Positions 1-7,916 of a stretch of DNA of 56,503 nucleotides are shown in pieces. The position numbers and the translations under genes were made by a program. Under the pieces are notes generated by a model, which was not told where the DNA came from, did not search any database, and saw only the letters and a program-made list of their open reading frames with translations. Positions within the stretch are counted from its first letter, which is position 1. The number at the start of each line of letters is the position of its first letter. This DNA is from JBGTLA01 sp041744375 (GTDB taxonomy: Bacteria > Actinomycetota > Acidimicrobiia > Spongiisociales > ZC4RG35). Location of the stretch: positions 1 to 56,503 of the forward strand of contig JBGTLA010000088.1 of assembly GCA_041744375.1 (NCBI GenBank), read 5' to 3'.

Positions 1-31
1 CGCCCCGCCGTCCGCCTCCGACCAATCCGGA

Positions 32-733
32 TCAGCCGTTCTTGCCGCCGCCGGCATTCTCGGGTTTGCCGGCCGTTTCTGGCTTGCCGGCGTTCTCTGG
101 CTTTCCGACGTTCTCGGGTTTGCCGGTCGTTTCTGGCTTTCCAGTCGTTTCTGGCTTTCCGACGTTTTGGGGTTGGCCGACGTTGTCTGGCTTCCCACAT
201 GTCGTCTCCGACTGGGTGAGGACAACGGTGGTGTCGACCTCGGTGGTTTCGACAGCATCACCGACCTGAACCTGTTGGTCGCCTTGGCCGTAGTCGGTTC
301 GGGCGATCACGCTGACGAGACAGCCAAGGCCGCCTTCGTGACCTGAGTCGCGTAACGCCTGGACAAAGGCCGAGACCACGGTGCCGTGATTGACCTGGCC
401 CTCTGGACCGGCGACATCGGCAACGTGGAAGTCGCAATCTCCTTCGGCACCGTCGACAACCGTTACGTTGCCCTGGTCATCCACCTCGTACTCGACCACG
501 CCGTCTTCGGCCAGCGTGCACTCGCTTTCGGCTTGCGCTTCGAGGATGGCGGCCCACACCAGTCGATTGGCATCGGGGTCGTACCCGTGTATCAGTTTCT
601 GGTCGGCTGGATGAATGTCGCTGTCGTAGATGTCGGCCAGTACGGGCGACGCCAGGAGAAGGATCAGGATCATTCCCCCCAGCGATATGAGACGTGCTCT
701 CATCGCTTGACTCCTATACGATTGCTTGCTCAT
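32..733 (-). CDS. Secreted protein with C-terminal GKPE repeats
   Basis: Protein of about 233 residues, starting at the ATG at 733. An upstream in-frame start at 805 is less likely because it precedes the signal sequence. The N-terminus has basic residues, a hydrophobic stretch (ISLGGMILILLLASPVLA) and a likely signal-peptidase site, so it is exported. The middle carries four or five Cys and no fold I recognise. The last ~50 residues are a tandem hexapeptide repeat of the type GKPE(N/T)x, rich in Gly, Lys and Pro, resembling a wall-spanning or flexible tail. Function unknown. Transcribed away from the tmRNA gene. Confidence 0.75.
   Translation of the reverse strand: MSKQSYRSQAMRARLISLGGMILILLLASPVLADIYDSDIHPADQKLIHGYDPDANRLVWAAILEAQAESECTLAEDGVVEYEVDDQGNVTVVDGAEGDCDFHVADVAGPEGQVNHGTVVSAFVQALRDSGHEGGLGCLVSVIARTDYGQGDQQVQVGDAVETTEVDTTVVLTQSETTCGKPDNVGQPQNVGKPETTGKPETTGKPENVGKPENAGKPETAGKPENAGGGKNG
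38..196 (-). repeat. 18-bp coding tandem repeat (GKPE units)
   Basis: About eight 18-bp units encoding GKPExx, GKPDxx or GQPQxx. The unit variation (ENV, ETT, ENA, ETA) shows several rounds of duplication. It lies inside the secreted-protein gene. Confidence 0.85.
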
Positions 734-790
734 GTTAAGTAGGCGACGACCACTCTCCGTTACATACTTTCTTGTCAGCCGTGGGAGCGG

Positions 791-796
791 TACACT
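791..796 (+). promoter_or_regulatory. Possible -10 box of tmRNA promoter
   Basis: TACACT lies 15 bases before the tmRNA 5' end, with a weak TTTCTT 17 bases upstream of it. The distance suggests a short 5' leader that RNase P would remove. Weak evidence. Confidence 0.3.
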
Positions 797-811
797 GAAG
801 AGCACCTATCA

Positions 812-1171
812 GGGGGTGAACTGGATTCGACGTTGAGTGATGAGGCGTCGGAAGCGAGCCGGGGACTCCGGATGCCCCGTTATCAAGCCGGAACCAACCA
901 ACAAGTGCCGAAGACAACTTCGCACTGGCTGCCTGATTAACACTCAGTAGTAGCCCGTCTGCCCGGCGGTCCTCCCGCTCCGTCGGTGTCGGGCGTCGCT
1001 CAGCGGGATGCTCCCACCGGGATCCGGGACCGGCGGGTCAAGACAACTCCGGATAGGACGGTGAGGCTGAGCCATCAGCTCCTCATCGATCCGAAAGCTC
1101 GCTGATGGCTGCGCTCGGAGATGCCGGCGCCAATGGCTCAGCGGACCGGGGTTCGACTCCCCGCACCTCCA
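812..1171 (+). ncRNA. ssrA: tmRNA (transfer-messenger RNA)
   Basis: Rescues ribosomes stalled on broken mRNAs by adding a degradation tag. The 5' end GGGGGTG (812-818) pairs perfectly with CACCTCC (1164-1170). It is followed by the conserved GAACTGGATTCGACG region. The T-arm with GGTTCGACTCC lies near the 3' end. The reading frame at 907-936 encodes AEDNFALAA and a stop; the full tag probably begins upstream, around 886-898 (…NQPTS before AED). The -ALAA ending is the usual protease recognition signal. The 3' CCA is not fully encoded (ACCG). Length about 360 nt, as in other actinobacteria. Confidence 0.93.
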
Positions 1172-1224
1172 CCGACCGACCGAGGGGTCTCGGCAGAAAT
1201 ATCGAGATCTTCCGGCAGAAATAG

Positions 1225-1256
1225 CGAGAGCCCCGCACACCCGTTCGGGGCTCTCG
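1225..1256 (+). terminator. Hairpin terminator after tmRNA
   Basis: Perfect 10-bp stem CGAGAGCCCC / GGGGCTCTCG with a 12-base loop, followed by TTCGTGTTGG. It lies 54 bases after the tmRNA and is a likely intrinsic-type terminator, although the T-tract is poor. Confidence 0.65.
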
Positions 1257-1374
1257 TTCGTGTTGGTCGCAACCGGTCGTGCGAGCTGGCGGATATGGGA
1301 CGGGGGTCTTGCTGGACGGCACCAGGCCATAGCTGAGACGGAGAGTGCCGGAGCGACAGACTCTCTGGCAAGGT

Positions 1375-2655
1375 TCAGCCAGGCTGCGCCGTCGCGTCAT
1401 TCCTGGTTGATGCTGCGACCGCGGCACGCTGCCGGCTGAGAAACTGGTGCTCTGGCTGATTGGTGGTCAGTTCCAGGGCTCGGTCGTAGGCGGCTACCGC
1501 CTCGACGACCCGTCCGGTTCGGGCGAGGAGGTCGGCGCGTGCCGCGTGGTAGGGCTGATAGCCGACCAACAGGTCGGTGTCGACCTCGGTGAGGGCTTGC
1601 AGACCTGCGGTGGGGCTGGTCAGCTCCCCGATGGCGATCGCCCGGTCCAGAGCCACGACAGGGTCGGGACGGAGGGCGTGGAGCTGGTCATAGAGGGCGA
1701 CGATCTGAGCCCAGTCGCTTTGGTCGGCGGTGAAGGCGTCGGCATGGACCGCGGCGATGGCGGCCTGGATTTGGAATGGTCCGGGCTGGTTGCGACGCAG
1801 ACACGCCCGCACCAGCCGGTGGCCTTCGTCAATCAAGTCCCGGTTCCACAGTGTGCGGTCCTGGTCGCCGAGACGGGCCATCGAGCCGTCGGGGGCCGTG
1901 CGGGCTGGCCGGCGAGCGTCGGTAAGCAGCATCAGGGCCAGCAAACCCACCGCTTCGGGTTCGTCGGGCATCAACTCGACAAGCACCCGTCCAAGTCGGA
2001 TCGCCTCGCCCGACAGGTCGACGCGCATCAGCTGGTCGCCGGAGGTGGCGGTATGCCCTTCGGTGAAGATCAGAGCGATCGCGGTTAGGACCGAGTGGAG
2101 CCGGTCGGGCAGTTCGGCTGCACTCGGGATCCGGTAGGGAGCATGATTGTCACGCAGTTTTCGTTTCGCCCGAACGATCCGCTGGGCCGTGGTCGTCTCG
2201 GACAGCAGAAAGGCCCGGGCGATCTCAGGGGTCTTCAGGCCACCAAGAAGCTGCAACGTCAACGCTACCTGCGAGTCGGGAGACAGCGCCGGGTGACAGC
2301 ACAAGAACATCAGCCGCAACTGGTCGTCGGCTACCACTTCGACAAATGCGTCGAGATCGTCGAACTCGGGCCGGTCGTTAGTGTCCATCGCCAGGTGGTG
2401 CCGGAAGGCGGCAATGTGGCGGTCAGATCGGGTCGACTCGCGCCGAAGTCGATCGATGGCCCGATTGCGTGCGGTGGTGGTGATCCACCCGCCTGGGTTG
2501 GGCGGGATCCCGGTGTCCGGCCACTTCTGCGCGGCGATCACAAATGCCTCCGCCACCGCGTCCTCGGCGAGATCGAGGTCGCCGAGGACACGAATCAGCG
2601 TAGCGGTACATCGTCCGGCCTCACGCCGGAACACGGTTTCGAGGTCTTCACTCAT
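1375..2655 (-). CDS. ECF42-type RNA polymerase sigma factor with TPR-like C-terminus
   Basis: About 426 residues from the ATG at 2655. Residues 1-170 hold sigma region 2 (LAEDAVAEAFVIAAQKWP) and region 4 (LLGGLKTPEIARAFLLSE). A long helical C-terminal half resembling TPR repeats follows (PDPVVALDRAIAIGEL, AAYDRALELT). This architecture (COG4941) is typical of the ECF42 group, which is nearly always encoded with DGPF/YCII proteins, as here: its start overlaps the stop of the upstream DGPF gene by 8 bases. There is no anti-sigma gene. The C-terminal extension is thought to control activity in this group. Confidence 0.85.
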   Translation of the reverse strand: MSEDLETVFRREAGRCTATLIRVLGDLDLAEDAVAEAFVIAAQKWPDTGIPPNPGGWITTTARNRAIDRLRRESTRSDRHIAAFRHHLAMDTNDRPEFDDLDAFVEVVADDQLRLMFLCCHPALSPDSQVALTLQLLGGLKTPEIARAFLLSETTTAQRIVRAKRKLRDNHAPYRIPSAAELPDRLHSVLTAIALIFTEGHTATSGDQLMRVDLSGEAIRLGRVLVELMPDEPEAVGLLALMLLTDARRPARTAPDGSMARLGDQDRTLWNRDLIDEGHRLVRACLRRNQPGPFQIQAAIAAVHADAFTADQSDWAQIVALYDQLHALRPDPVVALDRAIAIGELTSPTAGLQALTEVDTDLLVGYQPYHAARADLLARTGRVVEAVAAYDRALELTTNQPEHQFLSRQRAAVAASTRNDATAQPG

Positions 2656-2998
2656 CCTGGAAGGGACGCACCTCGACCGGGCCCTCACACGCCGCCGTGG
2701 CGCGGCGTGCCCATTTCAGGGCGGCGTCGAAGTCGGCGGCTTCGATGATCCAAAAGCCCCCCATCTGCTCCTTCGACTCGGCATAAGGACCGTCGGTCAC
2801 TGACACCTCACCGCCGTTGTCGCGGACCACGGTGGCCGAGCCGGCCGGATGCAAACCACCCGCAAACACCCAGACACCGGCGTCCTCCAACTCAGTGTTG
2901 AACTTGTCGACCTGGGCGACCACACGTTGGATCTCGTCGCCCTCGAAGTCGACCTCGTACTCATCGTCATGCCACACCGACAGCAGATACTGCGTCAT
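2648..2998 (-). CDS. YCII-related (DGPF) protein partnered with ECF42 sigma
   Basis: 116 residues from the ATG at 2998, preceded by an AAGGAGG-type ribosome site. It carries the family hallmark DGPYAESKEQMGGFWII (DGPF motif) and a small alpha-beta YCII fold. It is the first gene of a two-gene operon with the sigma factor and overlaps its start by 8 bases. DGPF proteins are widespread partners of ECF42 factors; their biochemical role is not established. A longer frame extends to 3082 but lacks a ribosome site. Confidence 0.85.
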   Translation of the reverse strand: MTQYLLSVWHDDEYEVDFEGDEIQRVVAQVDKFNTELEDAGVWVFAGGLHPAGSATVVRDNGGEVSVTDGPYAESKEQMGGFWIIEAADFDAALKWARRATAACEGPVEVRPFQDE

Positions 2999-3453
2999 GT
3001 TCTCTTCCTCCTTGACTGATAGTTGCGTCCCCTGAGGGGATCCCTTCACCTCCTCTACGAACACACCAAAGCGAATCGACACACCCGATCCGAATTCTCA
3101 CGACGGAGTCACGACGCCTGATCGGTGTTCTGACCCAGGGCCATCGCTGTGAGCAGTCCGACGGGATCAACTCGCTCCTTATCCGCCAGTCCCCTCAACC
3201 TCGGGCATCGGGGCCTGGGGGCAGAGTCGGGCTGGCCTGGGGCATCCTCGGGGTCGTGTTGTGGGTTGTGACTGGCCGGCCACCTTCCTCCGATCGTGAT
3301 CGGTGCCGTGACGTGTGGGGGTGGGCAGGTGGGAGGCTGGGCGAGGGTGGTGGTGCAACGGTGATGCTGGAGGCGGGCGCTGGCGCTCCCCCTGAACTGC
3401 AGGCGGTCAGGAATGCCTTCCAGCAGGGAGAGCGCCACCCGTCGGCTTGCCAC
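2999..3453. other. Intergenic region, possible gene remnant
   Basis: No convincing intact gene in 455 bases. On the minus strand near 3109-3200 the frame reads RLRGLADKERVDPVGLL, which resembles the extreme C-terminus of FAD-linked oxidases (LKxRxDPxxLF). It may be the tail of a lost gene, but the match is too short to be sure. The stretch 2999-3020 holds the ribosome site of the DGPF gene. Confidence 0.3.
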
Positions 3454-3993
3454 TCACGGGAGGTACACCTGGCTAATGCTGGTGATGACTCCGTCTTCGA
3501 GGGTGATCATGGCCGGCATGATCCCGTCAACGACTCCGTACACATCGGAGCTACCCATCATGAGGGCATCGGCCAGCTCCTGGTAAGACACGGATGTCTC
3601 GGCCGGCGAGCCCTGGCCATCGAACAAGAGGATTGAGAACTCTGCGTCGTCTGCGGACATGACGACCGAGGTCGATTCGTCCTCATTGCGGATGTAGACG
3701 TCGTTCGGGAGATCCTCGTCAGATTCGATGACTCCGTCCTCGACGGCGGCCAGGCGGGCTTCTTCCCCGGAAAGCAGGGCGGCCGGGTCGATCACGAATC
3801 CGTCACCGGTGACACCCATCACCCAAGCGAAGGTCTGCCCATCGGCGATGTCGTGAGCGGGCTGGTCGACCACCGGGTCGGTGGTCGGCGTCGGCTCGCT
3901 GGGGTCGGGGCTTGTGGCGGAGGCGCAGCCCACCAGCGTGACTGCCAGCAGGACCGCGGCGGCGGTGTGGATCGAACGTTTGGCATTGGACAT
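3454..3993 (-). CDS. Lipoprotein of unknown function
   Basis: 179 residues from the ATG at 3993, preceded by AAGGAGAAG. The N-terminus is a lipoprotein signal (AAAVLLAVTLVGC), with Cys as the probable lipidated residue, followed by a Thr/Pro-rich linker (SEPTPTTDP). The mature part is acidic and ends DGVITSISQVYLP. That ending is reminiscent of small secreted DUF6174-like proteins, but I cannot assign a family. The gene stands alone and is divergent from the ferredoxin gene. Confidence 0.7.
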   Translation of the reverse strand: MSNAKRSIHTAAAVLLAVTLVGCASATSPDPSEPTPTTDPVVDQPAHDIADGQTFAWVMGVTGDGFVIDPAALLSGEEARLAAVEDGVIESDEDLPNDVYIRNEDESTSVVMSADDAEFSILLFDGQGSPAETSVSYQELADALMMGSSDVYGVVDGIMPAMITLEDGVITSISQVYLP

Positions 3994-4253
3994 AGCGCTT
4001 CTCCTTGTGGCTCGGTCGGTCCACCATCGGACCACGACCTTGGTGTGCTTGAGCCCAGCTTGGACGCTGCTGCCGAGCGAATAGTTCCCACACTTTGGAC
4101 ACCAGTGTCGACTCCCATCCGAGGTCGAGCCGGCCGACCCAATCGTCTCACCGGGGGAGTGAAGTTGATCGGAGAACGGTTACCGGGCGGAGGTCCGCCT
4201 GTGCCTACCCGAGCCAAGCCAATATGGTGGTAGAAACACGAAGAGAGGACCCT

Positions 4254-4568
4254 ATGGCAACCGAAACTCAGCTCATGGTCTGGATCGACCAAGACCTGTG
4301 CACGGGCGACGGGATCTGCTCAGAGATCTGCCCCGATGTGTTTGAGCCGCGCGACGACGGGCTTTGGGTGGTCAAGGAGGAAGAGAAGCACTTCGGTCGT
4401 CGGATCATCTTCGACGATCAGGGCAACCCGGACTCCGGTCCGGAGGGTGCGCGCGGTCTTGCCCGGATACCCGACGACCAGATCGACCTGGCCATCGAGG
4501 CGGCCGAGGAGTGCCCCGGCGAGTGCATCATGATCCAGCCATATCAGGCAGATCTGGTCCACGACTGA
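4254..4568 (+). CDS. Ferredoxin with Asp cluster ligand
   Basis: 104 residues. Cys16, Asp19, Cys22 and Cys87-Pro occupy the ligand positions of single-cluster ferredoxins (CTGDGIC … ECPGEC). The second ligand Cys is replaced by Asp, as in Pyrococcus ferredoxin, where the cluster can interconvert between [3Fe-4S] and [4Fe-4S]. Cys26 and Cys91 could form the disulfide seen in that protein (inference). An acidic insert of about 40 residues separates the halves. It probably donates electrons to a cytochrome P450 or dehydrogenase, but no such partner is adjacent. The ATG at 4254 follows AGAGAGGA. Confidence 0.85.
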   Translation: MATETQLMVWIDQDLCTGDGICSEICPDVFEPRDDGLWVVKEEEKHFGRRIIFDDQGNPDSGPEGARGLARIPDDQIDLAIEAAEECPGECIMIQPYQADLVHD

Positions 4569-4648
4569 CCATCTCGGTTCGGTGGCGGACTGCCCACCTC
4601 TCCCGGCTTCCGCGGGCCGCAACGAGCATCACCCGTTAGTCTCGGTTC

Positions 4649-5557
4649 GTGCCGACCCCCAGGACAGTGGTTATCACCGAGTCGAGCCCGCGCGACGGTC
4701 TCCAGTCGCTGGGGGCGATCATCCCAGTCACCGACAAAGTGGCCTTGATCAACGATCTGGCGGCCGCCGGAACCGTCAGCTTCGATGCCGTCAGCTTCGT
4801 CAATCCCGCCGCTGTCCCTCAGATGGCCGACGCCGCCGACGTCGTTGCCCAGGCGAAACAGCCAGGAACTCATCTGATCGGTCTCGTTCCCAACGTGCGA
4901 GGGTTGGAGGCGGCCCTGGAGGCCGAAGTCGATGGGATCGGCGTTCTGACCGCTGCCTCGGATTCGTTCAATCGGCACAACATCAACGCCACCCTGGACC
5001 AGTCCATGGCGCGGATTCGTTCCAGACTCTCCTCCGTTCCTTCCGAAATCGGCGTGCGGGCGTACGTATCCACCGCTACCCACTGTCCCTACGAGGGTCC
5101 CACCGACCCGGCTCGCGTGGCGAGTCTCGCCGCTCAACTCTCCGAATGGGGCGTCGAGGAGGTGTTCTTGGGGGAGACCCTCGGGCGGGCAACTCCGCCA
5201 GATATCGAGAACGTCGTGATCGAGGTGTTGAAACACGTCGGACCCGAGCGCCTGGGAGTACATCTCCACGACACCTTCGGGCAGGCCATAGCCAACCTGG
5301 TCGTGTGTCTGGAGACCGGTATCTCCCGTATCGACGCCTCCGCCGGCGGGTTGGGAGGCTGCCCCTACGCGCCCGGAGCGGGCGGCAACGTGGCCACCGA
5401 AGACGTTGGCTGGCTGCTAAACGGAATGGGGGTCGAACGCGGCCTGGATCTGACGCGGGTGGCGGAAGTGGCGACCGCCTTCTGCAAGAAGCACCATCTC
5501 GCCTACAGGAGCAAGACGGGCATCGCCCTCCTATCTGCCCGTGACACAGAGCAATGA
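4649..5557 (+). CDS. Hydroxymethylglutaryl-CoA lyase-family protein
   Basis: 302 residues from the GTG at 4649. It is a TIM-barrel of the HMGL-like family: ESSPRDGLQ near the start (metal-binding Asp), GVHLHDTFGQ (metal-binding His pair), and GGCPYAPGAGGNVATED with the lid cysteine (about Cys238) that marks HMG-CoA lyases. The family cleaves 3-hydroxy-3-methylglutaryl-CoA to acetoacetate and acetyl-CoA, the last step of leucine breakdown. The stop overlaps the start of an acyl-CoA dehydrogenase (ATGA), which supports a leucine or branched acyl-CoA catabolic role. Exact substrate is inferred. Confidence 0.85.
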   Translation: MPTPRTVVITESSPRDGLQSLGAIIPVTDKVALINDLAAAGTVSFDAVSFVNPAAVPQMADAADVVAQAKQPGTHLIGLVPNVRGLEAALEAEVDGIGVLTAASDSFNRHNINATLDQSMARIRSRLSSVPSEIGVRAYVSTATHCPYEGPTDPARVASLAAQLSEWGVEEVFLGETLGRATPPDIENVVIEVLKHVGPERLGVHLHDTFGQAIANLVVCLETGISRIDASAGGLGGCPYAPGAGGNVATEDVGWLLNGMGVERGLDLTRVAEVATAFCKKHHLAYRSKTGIALLSARDTEQ

Positions 5558-6696
5558 CCAACATCTACATGACCGAAGACCTCAGGGCAGTTGCGGTCCA
5601 GACCGCCGAGTTCGTGGAGAATGAGGTGGTGCCCCACGGTGACCAGTGGGAAGAGGACGGGAAGGTTCCACGGGCGGTTCTGCACAAGATGGGCGACATC
5701 GGGTTCTTCGGCCTTCGCGCGCCGGAGGAGAACGGTGGCATCGGCCTCGGGCCGCTGGCGTCGGTGGTCTTTGCAGAGCAGCTGGGGCGCTCCACGTTTG
5801 GGGGGTTCACGGTGACGGTGCTGGCTCATACAGACTTGGCCATGCCCTACCTGACGAAGTTCGGTTCCGGTGACCTGAAGGAGCGCTACCTGACCCCGAT
5901 GGTTGCGGGTGATCTCATAGCCGGGATCGGTGTGACTGAGCCGGACGCCGGCTCCGATGTCGCGGCCATTCGTACGGTCGCCCGGCGCGACGGCGATGGG
6001 TGGGTGATCAACGGCTCCAAGATGTTCATCACGAACGGGGCAGAGGGTGACGTTGTCCTGCTGGCGGCGAAGACCGATACAGAGAGCAAGGGGTCGCGTG
6101 GGGTCTCCATGTTCGTGGTGGAACGGGGAACCGCCGGATTCGAGGTGGGTCGTGCCCTGAAGAAGATGGGTTGGCGATCCTCTGACACTGCAGAGCTCGT
6201 GTTCACGGACTGTTTCGTGCCGGCCGAGAACATGATCGGTGAGGAGAACCGGGGCTTCTACTACATCATGGAGAACTTTCAGAACGAGCGCCTGATCCTC
6301 GCCGGCCAGTCGCTGGGAGAGGCGCAGCGGGCGGTGGAGATCACCGTCGACTATGTTCGCTCTCGGCGTGCCTTTGGGGGTCCCCTCTGGAGCAAACAGG
6401 CCATTCGGCACCGTTTGGCGATGGCGCAAGCCCGTATCGACGCAGCGCGTCAACTCACCTATCACGCCGCCTGGGTAGAGGAGCAGGGAGGCGACTCGGT
6501 TCGGCTCGTGTCGGAGGTGAAGGCCTTGGTGGGCGAGATGGTCAACGACGTCCTGTACGACTGCGTCCAGTTCCATGGTGGCATAGGCTTCATCGCCGAG
6601 ACAGAAGTGGAGCGCATGTACCGGGACGCGCGTGTCCAGTCGATAGGTGGTGGCGCCACTGAGGTGATGCTCGACGAGGTGGCGAAGAGGATGTAG
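5554..6696 (+). CDS. Acyl-CoA dehydrogenase
   Basis: 380 residues, full length for the family. Motifs: GVTEPDAGSD and GSKMFITNG (FAD/substrate region), SRRAFGGPLW, and QFHGGIGFIAETEVERMYRD near the end. A glutamate in FQNERLILAG (about residue 245) lies where isovaleryl-CoA and long-chain dehydrogenases keep their catalytic base. The start overlaps the HMGL stop by 4 bases, so the two genes are co-transcribed. It oxidises an acyl-CoA to the enoyl-CoA and passes electrons to ETF. A branched-chain substrate is likely from context but not proven. Confidence 0.9.
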   Translation: MTNIYMTEDLRAVAVQTAEFVENEVVPHGDQWEEDGKVPRAVLHKMGDIGFFGLRAPEENGGIGLGPLASVVFAEQLGRSTFGGFTVTVLAHTDLAMPYLTKFGSGDLKERYLTPMVAGDLIAGIGVTEPDAGSDVAAIRTVARRDGDGWVINGSKMFITNGAEGDVVLLAAKTDTESKGSRGVSMFVVERGTAGFEVGRALKKMGWRSSDTAELVFTDCFVPAENMIGEENRGFYYIMENFQNERLILAGQSLGEAQRAVEITVDYVRSRRAFGGPLWSKQAIRHRLAMAQARIDAARQLTYHAAWVEEQGGDSVRLVSEVKALVGEMVNDVLYDCVQFHGGIGFIAETEVERMYRDARVQSIGGGATEVMLDEVAKRM

Positions 6697-6702
6697 CTGG
6701 TG

Positions 6703-7113
6703 TCATCGTCGCTCGGCGGCGAGGCGGGCCGACTCGATCTCGTGGGGCTCGAGCGGATGCCAGCCGAGTTCTAACGCCGACCACATCAACTTGGCCTGGG
6801 GATAGGCCGTTATCGGTGTGACCAGGTTGGCGGCCAGCGTGACGCCGAGTAGCCAAGTCCAGGGTGGGTCAGGCCAGGTAATGAGGATGCCTCCGATCAG
6901 CAGAATCAAGAACAACCCGAACGTGATGGTGGTAACGACGATCATCGCCCCCACCCAGTAGCCGGGCTCCCGCTCGAACTTCAATCCGCAACCCGGGCAG
7001 CGATCGTGGAGGTCGTAGAAGGAGACGAAGGCGGCCGAACTGCCACAACGTGGGCAGCGCCTCCGCATGGCACGCGTCAACCTGGTGAGGATGCTGGAAG
7101 CCGGGTCGCGCAC
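6703..7113 (-). CDS. DUF983 membrane protein
   Basis: 136 residues from a GTG at 7113; an ATG at 7068 (MRRRCPRCG) is an alternative start. The N-terminus has a zinc ribbon (CPRCG … CPGCG). Two membrane helices follow (AMIVVTTITFGLFLILLIGG; TWLLGVTLAANLVTPI). This is the DUF983 pattern, often found near heme-copper oxidase genes, but no such gene is near here. It converges on the acyl-CoA dehydrogenase with only 6 bases between stops. Confidence 0.8.
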   Translation of the reverse strand: MRDPASSILTRLTRAMRRRCPRCGSSAAFVSFYDLHDRCPGCGLKFEREPGYWVGAMIVVTTITFGLFLILLIGGILITWPDPPWTWLLGVTLAANLVTPITAYPQAKLMWSALELGWHPLEPHEIESARLAAERR

Positions 7114-7152
7114 TTGCCACAGAGTACGCGGGTGTTAGTTGGCACCCCTAAC

Positions 7153-7806
7153 GTGGTGACCGTGGACCGGGACCGAATTGCGGCGCTGCGGGTGGAGTAC
7201 GAGGCGGCCGGCCTCGATGAGTCGATGGTGGCTCCCCACCCCGCTGACCAGTTCCAGGTTTGGTTCGGGGATGCTGTCGAAGCGGGCATCTCCCAGCCGA
7301 ACGCCTTAGTGGTCGCCACCGCCGACGACCGGGGAATTCCTTCGGCACGGGCCGTACTCATGAAGGACCTCACCACCGAAGGCCTCGTGTTTTACACCAA
7401 CTCGGTGAGCCGCAAAGGGCGGGAGCTGGCTGTGAATCCGCACGCCGCGTGCTGTTTCGTGTGGGTCGAGTTGCACCGTCAAGTCAGGATGGAGGGGAAC
7501 GTTGCAAGGGTGTCCGAGGTCGAGGCAGATGCCTACTTCGGCACCAGGCCGCCGGCCGCCAAGCTGGCTGCCGCCGCCTCGGCGCAGTCGGAAGTCGTTC
7601 CGGGACGCGCTTATCTCGACGATCGTTTTTCCACGCTCGAAGCGCAATTCCCCGATGGTGCCGTTCCTCGCCCGCAGGCTTGGGGCGGGTACCGAATCGT
7701 TCCCCGGCTTTGGGAGTTCTGGCAGGGTCGACCCAATCGGTTCCACGACCGGGTTCGCTACCGACTGATTGACGGAGCCTGGGTGGTGGACCGCCTCGCC
7801 CCGTGA
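7153..7806 (+). CDS. pdxH: Pyridoxamine 5'-phosphate oxidase
   Basis: About 217 residues. GTG codons at 7153, 7156 and 7162 are possible starts, with no clear ribosome site, so translation may be leaderless. Family features: substrate/FMN segments PSARAVLMKD, FYTNSVSRKG, CCFVWVELHRQVR, SQSEVV-type loop (ASAQSEVV), and the C-terminal FWQGRPNRFHDR-x-RY signature. It oxidises pyridoxine or pyridoxamine phosphate to pyridoxal phosphate with FMN and oxygen. The in-frame extension upstream of 7153 overlaps the DUF983 gene and is unlikely to be coding. Confidence 0.92.
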   Translation: MVTVDRDRIAALRVEYEAAGLDESMVAPHPADQFQVWFGDAVEAGISQPNALVVATADDRGIPSARAVLMKDLTTEGLVFYTNSVSRKGRELAVNPHAACCFVWVELHRQVRMEGNVARVSEVEADAYFGTRPPAAKLAAAASAQSEVVPGRAYLDDRFSTLEAQFPDGAVPRPQAWGGYRIVPRLWEFWQGRPNRFHDRVRYRLIDGAWVVDRLAP

Positions 7807-7816
7807 CGTAGGGGAC

Positions 7817-7898
7817 GGGCGGATAGGGACGGCTGCGGGAACCGGCGCCGCTCTATGGCGGCGCTCCCTGGCCTGGCCGGCCGTCTATCCGCGCGTTC
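7817..7898 (+). repeat. Interspersed palindromic repeat, copy 1
   Basis: About 80 bp between pdxH and the MBL gene. Outer inverted arms GCGGATAG…GACGGC and GCCGTCTATCCGC enclose inner GC-rich hairpin arms (GGCGCCGC / GCGGCGCTCC-like). Related copies, in the opposite orientation, lie at 30987-31076 and 38278-38357. Confidence 0.85.
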
Positions 7899-7916
7899 AC
7901 GTAGACTCGCTCGGCT

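Noticed and set aside
38..196. Possible CRISPR-like array
   Set aside because: Units are 18 bp, contiguous, in frame and without spacers; they encode a peptide repeat.
735..1427. Several open frames on the minus strand across the tmRNA
   Set aside because: They overlap a clear tmRNA and its terminator and read as low-complexity Arg/Ser/Pro sequence.
3109..3453. 114-residue minus-strand frame
   Set aside because: Mostly His/Pro-rich without a ribosome site; only its last ~25 residues look protein-like.
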